Assembly: GCA_030066985.1 (NCBI GenBank)
Contig: JASJAN010000027.1
Span: forward strand, 1 to 44,926
DNA from: Desulfobacterales bacterium
Lineage (GTDB): Bacteria > Desulfobacterota > Desulfobacteria > Desulfobacterales > JAHEIW01
Direction: 5' to 3'
Length of the DNA: 44,926 nucleotides
Shown: positions 15,106 to 23,013 of the stretch, piece by piece
Layout: every line of letters begins with the position of its first letter
Numbering within the stretch: the first letter of the stretch is position 1
Notes under the pieces: model-generated
What the model saw: only the letters and a program-made list of their open reading frames with translations
Told to the model about the DNA's origin: nothing
Database searches by the model: none
Made by a program: the position numbers and the translations under genes

Positions 15106-17733
15106 ATGACCGGCAACGAAATACGCGCTCAATTTTTAAGCTATTTTGAAAAGCACCATCATCGAATTGTACGCAGTTCTTCATTGGTGCCCCAGGATGA
15201 TCCCACCCTGCTGTTTATCAACGCAGGGATGGTGCAATTTAAACGTGTTTTTCTGGGCGAAGACAAAAGAGATTATGTACGGGCAACCACGTCTCAAAAA
15301 TGCGTTCGCGCTGGCGGAAAGCATAATGATCTGGAAAATGTCGGGTATACCGCCCGACATCACACCTTTTTTGAGATGCTGGGCAATTTTTCTTTTGGAG
15401 ACTATTTTAAAGAAGGCGCCATTGACTTTGCTTGGGATCTGTTAACCAATGGCTATGGCCTGCCGGCCGATAAGCTTTATGGCTCCATTTATCTGGATGA
15501 TGATGAGGCTTACGAGCTGTGGCGCAAAAACATCGGTCTGCCGGATGAACGAATTGTCAGATTTGGGGAAGAAGACAATTTTTGGTCAATGGGCGATACC
15601 GGTCCCTGCGGCCCCTGTTCTGAGATTTTGCTGGACCGCGGTGAGCAATACGGCTGCGACAAACCCGATTGTGCGGTGGGCTGTGAGTGCGATCGCTATC
15701 TTGAGATCTGGAATCTGGTGTTTATGCAATTTAATCGGGATGCGTCCGGCAAAATGACCCCGCTGCCCAAGCCCAGCATCGACACGGGAATGGGGCTTGA
15801 GCGGATCGTTTCGATTATCCAGGATGTGCCCACTAATTTTGACACCGACCTGATTCGACCCATTATTGCAGAAGCCGAACGTCTGTCTGAAAAACCATTC
15901 GGCGAATCCCGCGAAACGGATGTGGCCATGAAAGTTATCGCAGATCACAGCCGGGCGGCGGCCTTTCTGATCGGCGACGGTATTATGCCGGCCAATGAAG
16001 GACGCGGGTATGTGCTGCGACGTATTTTGCGCCGAGCCATTCGCTATGGTCGCAACATCGGTCTGAAACGACCGTTTTTGCATAAAACGGCTGGGGTGGT
16101 ATTTGATGTAATGAAACCGGCCTATCCAGAGCTGGCCGACGCAGCGGCTTTTATCACCAATATTATTGAAAATGAAGAGGTTCGGTTTTTAGAAACCTTG
16201 GACACCGGTTTGAGACTGTTAAACGACACCCTTTCGGAGATCAAGGCCAAAGGCAACACTCAGGTGCCCGGTGATGTTATTTTTAAACTCTATGACACGT
16301 ATGGCTTTCCGGTCGATATTGTGCGCGATGTGGTTCGCGATGAGAACATGAGCTTGGATATGGATGGGTTTGACAGCTTCATGGACGAGCAACGCGCGCG
16401 ATCCCGTTCGGTCGCGACTTTTACCTCCCTCGGTGAAGCTTATAAAAATCTATCGGCCAAAGGGTTCAAACCGCAATTCCACGGTTACGATACACTTAAT
16501 GCCGAATCCAAGGTCAAACTGTTGGTGCAAGACGGCCAGGATAAAAATGAAGCTGCTGCCGGCCAGGAAATTGAGTTGGTTAGTGAGGAAACGCCCTTTT
16601 ACGCAGAGGCCGGCGGTCAGGTTGGCGATACCGGCACGATCAGCGCCAAAAATTTTGAAATGTCAGTGACCGATACGGTCAAGGATCCCGCCGGAATCGT
16701 GATTCACAGGGGTAAGGTGCTATCCGGAAAAATAAAAACCGGCCAAAAAATTACCTTGCAGGTTGATGGGGCCAAACGCGCGGCAACCGCTTTGAACCAC
16801 ACGGCCACTCACATTCTGCATGCCGTTTTGCGCGAGGTTCTCGGTGAGCATGTCAAGCAGGCCGGTTCGCTGGTGGCACCGGATCGATTGCGATTTGATT
16901 TTACCCACTTTTCCCTGGTGGATCGCACCACCCTGGCTCAAATCGAAACGCTTGTGAATCGTCGTATCCGCGAAAATGTCCCCACGCATACCGATGAAAT
17001 GGAAGCTGAAGACGCTTTCAAATCCGGCGCCACCGCACTTTTTGAAGAAAAGTACGGCGATCGTGTGCGGGTGGTCTCTTTGTCAGATTTCAGCAAAGAA
17101 CTTTGCGGTGGTACCCATACTACCAAAACCGGCGATATCGGACTTTTTAAAATTGTCAGCGAATCCAGCATCGCCTCTGGGGTCAGGCGCATCGAAGCGC
17201 TCACCGGAGACGGCGCGCTTGAATACGTCCAAAAGACATCCGAGCTGTTGGAAGATAGCGCGCAGCTGGTCAAAGAAAAACCAGATGCCCTGCCATCAAA
17301 ACTCAAAAAGTTCCTGGCGGACCAAAAAGCGCTTGAAAAAGAGGTTGACCGGCTCAAAGCCCAAATCGCGTCTGACTCTGCTGATGTTGGCGGCGGGGCC
17401 GTTCAAAAGATCAACGATACAAATGTTTTAATTCAGCAGGTGTCTGCGGAAAATCCGGCTGCGCTCAGGGATTTAACTGACCGGCTCAAAGACAAGATTA
17501 AATCCGGTATTGTGGTGATGGGAAGCGCTAATGGTCCCAAAGCCTTTCTGATTGTGGGGGTCACGAAAGACCTTACCGATCGGTTTCATGCCGGTAACAT
17601 AATCAAGCAAATTGCACCGATTGTGGGGGGTGGCGGTGGCGGGCGTCCGGATCTGGCGCAGGCGGGCGGCACGCAACCCGCAAAACTGGATCAGGCGCTT
17701 AAGGAAGCCCACAATATCATTTCAAAAAGTTAG
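15106..17733 (+). CDS. alaS: Alanyl-tRNA synthetase
   Basis: It charges tRNA-Ala. At 875 residues it is full length and includes all domains. The catalytic core begins at the N terminus (SSSLVPQDDPTLLFINAGMVQFK, broken by no gap) and has the motif GMGLERI. The tRNA-recognition region follows, then the editing domain with zinc ligands H565 and H569 (HTATH) and C667 and H671 (CGGTH), and finally the C-Ala oligomerisation domain ending in GGGGGGRPDLAQAGG. A CGGAGA ribosome site precedes the ATG. It follows recA closely, a pairing seen in many proteobacteria. The stop codon lies within a long hairpin (17730-17810). Confidence 0.99.
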   Translation: MTGNEIRAQFLSYFEKHHHRIVRSSSLVPQDDPTLLFINAGMVQFKRVFLGEDKRDYVRATTSQKCVRAGGKHNDLENVGYTARHHTFFEMLGNFSFGDYFKEGAIDFAWDLLTNGYGLPADKLYGSIYLDDDEAYELWRKNIGLPDERIVRFGEEDNFWSMGDTGPCGPCSEILLDRGEQYGCDKPDCAVGCECDRYLEIWNLVFMQFNRDASGKMTPLPKPSIDTGMGLERIVSIIQDVPTNFDTDLIRPIIAEAERLSEKPFGESRETDVAMKVIADHSRAAAFLIGDGIMPANEGRGYVLRRILRRAIRYGRNIGLKRPFLHKTAGVVFDVMKPAYPELADAAAFITNIIENEEVRFLETLDTGLRLLNDTLSEIKAKGNTQVPGDVIFKLYDTYGFPVDIVRDVVRDENMSLDMDGFDSFMDEQRARSRSVATFTSLGEAYKNLSAKGFKPQFHGYDTLNAESKVKLLVQDGQDKNEAAAGQEIELVSEETPFYAEAGGQVGDTGTISAKNFEMSVTDTVKDPAGIVIHRGKVLSGKIKTGQKITLQVDGAKRAATALNHTATHILHAVLREVLGEHVKQAGSLVAPDRLRFDFTHFSLVDRTTLAQIETLVNRRIRENVPTHTDEMEAEDAFKSGATALFEEKYGDRVRVVSLSDFSKELCGGTHTTKTGDIGLFKIVSESSIASGVRRIEALTGDGALEYVQKTSELLEDSAQLVKEKPDALPSKLKKFLADQKALEKEVDRLKAQIASDSADVGGGAVQKINDTNVLIQQVSAENPAALRDLTDRLKDKIKSGIVVMGSANGPKAFLIVGVTKDLTDRFHAGNIIKQIAPIVGGGGGGRPDLAQAGGTQPAKLDQALKEAHNIISKS

Positions 17734-17810
17734 AAGCTATCTTAATAATGCATCCAATCCGCCGGAGGCGGACCCTTGGACGTGATCTACTATTTTAAGA
17801 TAGCTTCTAA
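17730..17810. repeat. Double-stem inverted repeat at the alaS 3' end
   Basis: TTAGAAGCTATCTTAA (17730-17745) pairs perfectly with TTAAGATAGCTTCTAA (17795-17810), and the loop contains a second hairpin TCCGCC-GGA-GGCGGA (17758-17772). The alaS stop codon lies in the left arm. Fragments of the outer word recur at 36550-36566 and 37262-37274. No T tract follows, so it is not a standard terminator; it may work as a 3' mRNA stabiliser or be a small palindromic repeat element. Confidence 0.6.
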
Positions 17811-17887
17811 ATTAAGCTGAATTTATTCTTTGACAGCATGCATGGACTGAAAGGCTCGCATAGTATTATTATGCAGACCTAAAAAAC

Positions 17888-17950
17888 TCTTGGCGTCTTT
17901 GCGGCCCACGCCCGCCATGCGAGCAAGGCGAGGCGGGCGGGTTTGCGTGA
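17888..17950 (-). repeat. Interspersed intergenic repeat family A, copy 3 (inverted)
   Basis: Reverse complement of the family at 5597-5662 and 13135-13205: it begins CTTGGCGTCTTTGCGG, keeps the GCCCGCC...GGCGGGC core, and ends GGGTTTGCGTGAG. It lies between the convergent alaS and the 757-residue gene. Confidence 0.75.
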
Positions 17951-17965
17951 GGCCATTCATTTAAT

Positions 17966-20239
17966 TTATTTACTTTTAACCGGACCCGCTTCTACACTAT
18001 CCTTTAACTCGTCGATCAGATTCATAACATGCCTCACGAGTGCATGATAGCGCAGATCATCGTGTAACGCCCTGAACTGATCCTGTCGTATTTTGACCTC
18101 AGCCAGCAGCGGAAAATCCGATTGGTCTGCCAAACGCGCAAAGCCCCGAATGATAACGGCCAGGTGCAGCAGCAGCGGCTCTAAATGACGGGTGCTTTCT
18201 TTCAGGTGATAAATTTGTGAGGCCGGATTGCCGTATACGTTAAGGGCGTTGCGCAGAACCTCGTATGGGATTTTACCGCCGACTAGCGCCAAAAAAATAT
18301 GGATCTCTCTTTCCAACGCAATCAAAAAGCGAGCGGGCAAAAGCGGCCCGGTGGCAAGATCAGGTGCCAGCGTCTCTATTAATTTTTTGCGAACGGAGAT
18401 CATTTTTTCTAAGACCGCTTGTTGTTCCGCATCAATTTTCCAGACGCCATAATTAACCGCGTTCGCATCCAACCCCCCTTTGACCCGCAGCACTTCTTCC
18501 GGTGTCATTTCAATGTCCATGTCGCTATCTTTGATATAACTGCGCAGAAACTGGTTGACGAGCATGATGGCATTTCGATCTGCGTATACCACATTGGCGG
18601 GATCCTGGATAAAATGTGCCAGAAGCAATTTGATGGCCTGAATCGGTTGCCGGGTTTCTCTGATCAACAGCTGGATAGAATAAAGCAGGGGCAGACGATT
18701 GCTGCGCCGCGAGGTTTCTTTTAAAAACTCCCACAGAATTTCAAATACCTTTTTTTTGTATACGGCAAACTTTGGCACTTTGTTCTCAAAAGCGGCTCTC
18801 AGAAAGTTACCTTGGCTATCAAAGCAGCTTTTGAACAAACGGATTATGTCAGCAGTATCCTTTGGCGAGATGCTAAAATCCGAAGCGATCTTCGCAAAAT
18901 CGGATTCGATATAGTCTTTTTCCGGGGCGAGTCGGATTCTGCTTTGTCTGCGTGCACCAGAGCCCCTTTTGGATTCATCGATGATTTTTAAAAGACCTTT
19001 ATCGATCCGGCTAACGGTTTTTTCTGCCCCTTCAGACCAGAATTTTAATTCCTCTTTTTTAACGACAAAATCTTCCAGGATCTCGTCGGGAACCTGATCC
19101 ATTCTGGCTTGAATTCTTCTCAATACCTCTGAGGTTACATTATGATTGCTCGGGGTATTTTGCATACTGTTTAGCAAATCGGTGACCAGAGTGAGCCGTC
19201 GGCCCAGCCCCTGAGAATTGATTCGCCTGTAATCCATGCCGTAGATGCTTTGCATCATCTGCGATGCGGTTTGGGGTGATTTGCCGAATTTTCCCTTCAC
19301 AAAACGGGCAACGCCATCTTTCAAGGCAGATGGGTCGGCTTTTGATTGAGCAGGTTTTTTTTGGTGGTGGCCGTCGCTGGCCGCTTCATTGATCTTCGCT
19401 TGCGGCCAAAAGACCAGATCGACGTGAACCTCAAGCGGCGGCCGCGTCAAACGTTGCCGCAGGCTTTTAATTTTGAAAATAGATTCAAAGATGGTTATCG
19501 GTGTCTGTGATGATCCGGTTTTGGCAATTGCCTGATCACACAGTTTGGTCATCGCATTTTGATCTAAATCGTTAACAGCCGCCAGCATGGTTAGGTTGGG
19601 ATCCGGCAGATGATGTTCATTGCATACGGGTAAGACAGAATAGGGATTATTGCTTTGCGTGATGACAATAGCTGATTTCTGTTCAACGGCGGTTTTGAAT
19701 CCACAGATTGCCTCAAGCGATACGTGCAGTGCTGCCATTGCTTCGGGAGATTCACCCGGAAGTTTTACCGTCAGTTTTTTGAAACCCTGATCCGCCAAGG
19801 TTTGAAAAGACGTCTTCAGACGCCCCTCCAAATGCTTAAGACGGATTCCCATGCGGCTTATTAAGGATACCACCGTAGCTCTATCGACGATAATTTGACC
19901 AAATTGAATCATGTAACTCGCTGTTTTGGCCAATCCGAGACCGCCGTTGCCTCGGTGGCTAATATATACAAAACCATCATGAATGGTCATTTGGTCGAGT
20001 TCATCCAGGATTCGGCTCAATTGCCTGAAGGTATCCTTATACCCTTTCGCATCTTTGCCCGTAGAGTTGATTTCAAAAGCGGTATGGATCAAATAGATCA
20101 GTTCCACCAGCAGAATCCGCCAGCGATCCAGTTTGCCATCTTCATGTTTTGGTTTTGGGGTTGATTTCAGCTCCGGTGGTCGGTTGCCAATCGTTCGCAG
20201 CTCTTGCAGCAGTTTTTGGGCAGATTTATCCATTGGCAT
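17966..20239 (-). CDS. Hypothetical protein, 757 aa, no recognised family
   Basis: I do not recognise this protein. It has no signal peptide and no transmembrane helix, so it is probably cytoplasmic. The N-terminal ~200 residues look mixed alpha/beta (DGFVYISHRGNGGLGLAKTA; GFKKLTVKLPGESPEAMAAL). A polar, low-complexity stretch with Gln, Lys and Ser follows at about 285-310. The remaining ~440 residues look almost wholly helical and rich in Leu, Arg and Glu, with helix-pair patterns such as LLYSIQLLIRETRQPIQAIKLLLAHF. No catalytic motif is evident. Codon use and composition resemble its neighbours. It starts 188 bases after dapB and could be the last gene of the plsB operon. The start (tandem ATGs) has no clear ribosome site. 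Confidence 0.85.
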   Translation of the reverse strand: MPMDKSAQKLLQELRTIGNRPPELKSTPKPKHEDGKLDRWRILLVELIYLIHTAFEINSTGKDAKGYKDTFRQLSRILDELDQMTIHDGFVYISHRGNGGLGLAKTASYMIQFGQIIVDRATVVSLISRMGIRLKHLEGRLKTSFQTLADQGFKKLTVKLPGESPEAMAALHVSLEAICGFKTAVEQKSAIVITQSNNPYSVLPVCNEHHLPDPNLTMLAAVNDLDQNAMTKLCDQAIAKTGSSQTPITIFESIFKIKSLRQRLTRPPLEVHVDLVFWPQAKINEAASDGHHQKKPAQSKADPSALKDGVARFVKGKFGKSPQTASQMMQSIYGMDYRRINSQGLGRRLTLVTDLLNSMQNTPSNHNVTSEVLRRIQARMDQVPDEILEDFVVKKEELKFWSEGAEKTVSRIDKGLLKIIDESKRGSGARRQSRIRLAPEKDYIESDFAKIASDFSISPKDTADIIRLFKSCFDSQGNFLRAAFENKVPKFAVYKKKVFEILWEFLKETSRRSNRLPLLYSIQLLIRETRQPIQAIKLLLAHFIQDPANVVYADRNAIMLVNQFLRSYIKDSDMDIEMTPEEVLRVKGGLDANAVNYGVWKIDAEQQAVLEKMISVRKKLIETLAPDLATGPLLPARFLIALEREIHIFLALVGGKIPYEVLRNALNVYGNPASQIYHLKESTRHLEPLLLHLAVIIRGFARLADQSDFPLLAEVKIRQDQFRALHDDLRYHALVRHVMNLIDELKDSVEAGPVKSK

Positions 20240-20427
20240 TCATAAGGTGGCAGTATGTGTTTTCTTTTTAATTTTGGTTACTTATATAAGCATAGGGTAA
20301 TATCGACCAGCTGTCAATCCTGATGAATACCAGAGAGAAGAACACAAACGCAGACTGAATGCAGAAAGGCGCTTTAAGATCGTAATGGACGAGCTCAGTT
20401 TGCCGATTCGCTGTTTGAAAACATATG

Positions 20428-21261
20428 TTAGGATCGATTCTGCAGTACATCGATCATTGTGTAAACGATTCCGGAGGCGCCGACACTTACCCGGGCCGCC
20501 AGGTATTGGACGGCGTCCAGGGTGCCGCGGGCGTAAACATCACGGCCATTGACATTGTGTTTAAATTCAAAGCGGACGGTTTGATCGGCGGATGTCAGGC
20601 GGTAAGTATGCCAGCCATGACCGCTCAGATAATCTTGCGGAATTCCCCATTGGGATGCTTGAATTTCGGGATTTCGCTCTTTGGCAATCTGGTCCTCTGT
20701 AAAGTCCAATCCCATTTGATTGAAATAACGAACCATGGCCTTGGCAGTGCCGCTGGTGTCTGCTTTTCCTTTTTGGTGGCTTTCTTTTACTTCCAGCGTA
20801 TAGCCGTCAAATAGACCTGGGAAATTTTGCGCGACATAATCCATCATGGCCTGAAACCCGATAATTTGTTTGGCCATATTTGGCGCAATCACAGCTGGGA
20901 TTGCCGATGACCGCACGATTTTTTCCAGCTGCTCGCGATCGCCACCGGTAGTGCCCATGACAAACGGCAGCTGATACTGGCAATAGAATTCGGCATTGGT
21001 ATTGACTGCTGATGGATGCGTGTAATCAACGCTGATGAAAGGGCCTTCGGCATCAACCATCGCCTCAATTTCGGCGGCGCGAATGTCTGGTTGCAGTAAA
21101 CGAATCGAAATCGATTCAACTGTGTGCTCAGTTGCTTGGATTTCAGGGCCTGTCAGAGAAAATGGCACCAAAGCGAAGCGCTCATCCGCTAAAATATGCC
21201 GGGCCACATTGACGGCCATGTTGCCGGGGATACCGTTGACCATTACTTTAATGCGACTCAT
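20428..21261 (-). CDS. dapB: 4-hydroxy-tetrahydrodipicolinate reductase, plant-type DapB-like
   Basis: A 277-residue reductase of lysine/diaminopimelate synthesis that uses NAD(P)H. The N terminus IKVMVNGIPGNMAVNVAR is a Rossmann glycine motif. SVDYTHPSAVNTNAEFYCQY and PFVMGTTGGDRE match the central part, IAPNMAKQIIGFQAMMDYV the domain junction, and EVKESHQKGKADTSGTAKAM the substrate-binding site. The sequence resembles the plant/cyanobacterial type of DapB more than the E. coli type (judged from memory). It supplies meso-diaminopimelate for peptidoglycan and lysine. A GGAGGATAAA ribosome site is present. It follows the MurU-AmgK gene by 26 bases, grouping two cell-wall precursor functions. 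Confidence 0.88.
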   Translation of the reverse strand: MSRIKVMVNGIPGNMAVNVARHILADERFALVPFSLTGPEIQATEHTVESISIRLLQPDIRAAEIEAMVDAEGPFISVDYTHPSAVNTNAEFYCQYQLPFVMGTTGGDREQLEKIVRSSAIPAVIAPNMAKQIIGFQAMMDYVAQNFPGLFDGYTLEVKESHQKGKADTSGTAKAMVRYFNQMGLDFTEDQIAKERNPEIQASQWGIPQDYLSGHGWHTYRLTSADQTVRFEFKHNVNGRDVYARGTLDAVQYLAARVSVGASGIVYTMIDVLQNRS

Positions 21262-21287
21262 TTTATCCTCCTTTTGATGCTCTTATC

Positions 21288-23009
21288 TCATCTATCTTTG
21301 CTTTTTTCAATACTGGCTATCGCGTCATTGATTGAATCCATCAGATCGCACAATTTGGGCAAGGTCTTGTAGTGGTCCTTTTTAAGGTTGATTGTTAGCG
21401 ACTGAACCGCTGCCGGGATGTAGGTTTCAAATTGAGGCTTTTGTTTGATGCGAGTCAAAAATCCAAATGCCCCCAACATTTGAAGGTTGCGCGTCAGGCA
21501 GCAAAACCGATAGCACTGGCGAAATTTGGCAGTCGTTACAGCCATCTTTCCGACCAGTTGGCCTTCACAGTGTGTGAGCAGCCGGGATTGAATATTCGGT
21601 GGCAGATCGACATAGGGATCGATCAGCAGCGATGCCAAATCATATTGCAGCGGCCCCAAGCGAGCGCCCTGAAAATCAATAAAATAGATGTTGGAATTTT
21701 TAATCATGATGTTTCGTGACTGGAAATCCCGATGCATCAGGCCTTGCACAGCGTGCTGCAACGCATTTTCAGCTATAAATTCAAATTCGTTTTCAAAATC
21801 AGCATAACGATATGCTAATCCCAGGTAGCTATTTAGAAATGCGTCCACGAAATAGCGACATTCAGCTTGCAGTATCAGCGATTTGTCATAGCGGGGTGTC
21901 TGGTAGCACCAGGTCGTGTCAAACTGGTCGACGCCACTTTGGGAAAATTTGACCAGCAGATCGATCACGGATTGATACAGGCGGGTAGTGCTCTGGAAAT
22001 TATTGGACTGCTGTACGACCGTCTGAAGATCGATATTTCCCAGATCCTCGATAAACACGTAACCGGAAAAAGTATCCGCGTCGTAAATTTGCGGCACCGG
22101 CAGGCCCTTGTTGAAAAGGTGCCGGCCGATGTAATAAAACGCATCTGCTGCATCCAGACCATTGTTTTGCTTGATGCCGTGATCGGCCAGAATCACTGGT
22201 TTTTGATCCATCTCCAAACGAAACCATTGCCGGTCAGATCCGTCCCCTTTAAGCCGCCGCCGATGAGGCGTTTTAAACGCTGCATCCGGATAGACGCGCT
22301 GATACACCCGGGGTGCCATACGGTCATAAACGGCCGCCTTATAGCGTTCAGCAGTGCCGATATCTTTCCAATACATGTCTTGGGCGATATAGGTTTTGAT
22401 TTTTTCTCCTGCAGCAATCATTTGGCTGTAGGCGTCAATACTGCTTGCCGGCATTGCATCGGATATATAGTCAAGCACATCCGGGTTTAGCACTTGAATG
22501 CCGGTAAACGTCAGGGCCTGTTTGTCCGGGTGATGGGATTTATCGGAGGTATGATGAAATCCGGTGATAAAACCGGCGGAATCGCTGGTCACGCTGTTAA
22601 ATTCAGGATCGTCGGCTAATACCAGAGTTGCCGGATAGGAATGCTGACAGTGGAATTCGTAGACAATCTTAAAATCAATGCTGCAGACGATATCGGCATT
22701 CACCACCATAAAGGGCTGTTCGTTCCAAAAGTCCCTTACATTTTTGATGGCCCCGCCCGTTCCTAAGATTTGCGGTTCATAACGGGTTTGAATTGGAATG
22801 CTGTAGAATTGACGGGCGACAAACCCTTCGATGTGCTCATGCAGATGATGGGTATTGATCATTATCGCTGTGCAACCCGCTTCGATCAGGTTGGCAATGG
22901 TGATATCCAGCAGTGTTCTGCCCGCAACTGTAAAAAGCGGTTTGGGCGTGTGCTCCGTGTAAGGGCGCAGCCGAGTTCCCAGTCCTGCTGCCAGGATCAG
23001 TGCTTTCAT
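21288..23009 (-). CDS. Fused MurNAc-1-phosphate uridylyltransferase (MurU) and sugar kinase (AmgK)
   Basis: The 573-residue protein joins two enzymes. Residues 1 to about 235 are a sugar-nucleotide pyrophosphorylase with LAAGLGTRLRPYTEHTPKPL (6-25), TIANLIEAGCTAIMINTHHL, FMVVNADI and a YWKDIGTAERY end, as in MurU. Residues ~255-560 are an aminoglycoside-phosphotransferase-fold kinase with the catalytic HRDFQSRNIMI (H426, D428) and the metal-binding IDFQGARLGPLQYDLASLL, as in AmgK. In Pseudomonas, separate AmgK and MurU turn MurNAc into MurNAc-1-P and then UDP-MurNAc, bypassing early peptidoglycan synthesis and fosfomycin. Here both steps would be in one chain. The stop of plsB is 4 bases before the ATG. 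Exact sugar specificity is inferred. Confidence 0.85.
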   Translation of the reverse strand: MKALILAAGLGTRLRPYTEHTPKPLFTVAGRTLLDITIANLIEAGCTAIMINTHHLHEHIEGFVARQFYSIPIQTRYEPQILGTGGAIKNVRDFWNEQPFMVVNADIVCSIDFKIVYEFHCQHSYPATLVLADDPEFNSVTSDSAGFITGFHHTSDKSHHPDKQALTFTGIQVLNPDVLDYISDAMPASSIDAYSQMIAAGEKIKTYIAQDMYWKDIGTAERYKAAVYDRMAPRVYQRVYPDAAFKTPHRRRLKGDGSDRQWFRLEMDQKPVILADHGIKQNNGLDAADAFYYIGRHLFNKGLPVPQIYDADTFSGYVFIEDLGNIDLQTVVQQSNNFQSTTRLYQSVIDLLVKFSQSGVDQFDTTWCYQTPRYDKSLILQAECRYFVDAFLNSYLGLAYRYADFENEFEFIAENALQHAVQGLMHRDFQSRNIMIKNSNIYFIDFQGARLGPLQYDLASLLIDPYVDLPPNIQSRLLTHCEGQLVGKMAVTTAKFRQCYRFCCLTRNLQMLGAFGFLTRIKQKPQFETYIPAAVQSLTINLKKDHYKTLPKLCDLMDSINDAIASIEKSKDR

Positions 23010-23013
23010 ATGC

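Noticed and set aside
15586-16083. Long antisense ORF within alaS
   Set aside because: Shadow of a high-GC coding region; alaS is certain on the other strand.
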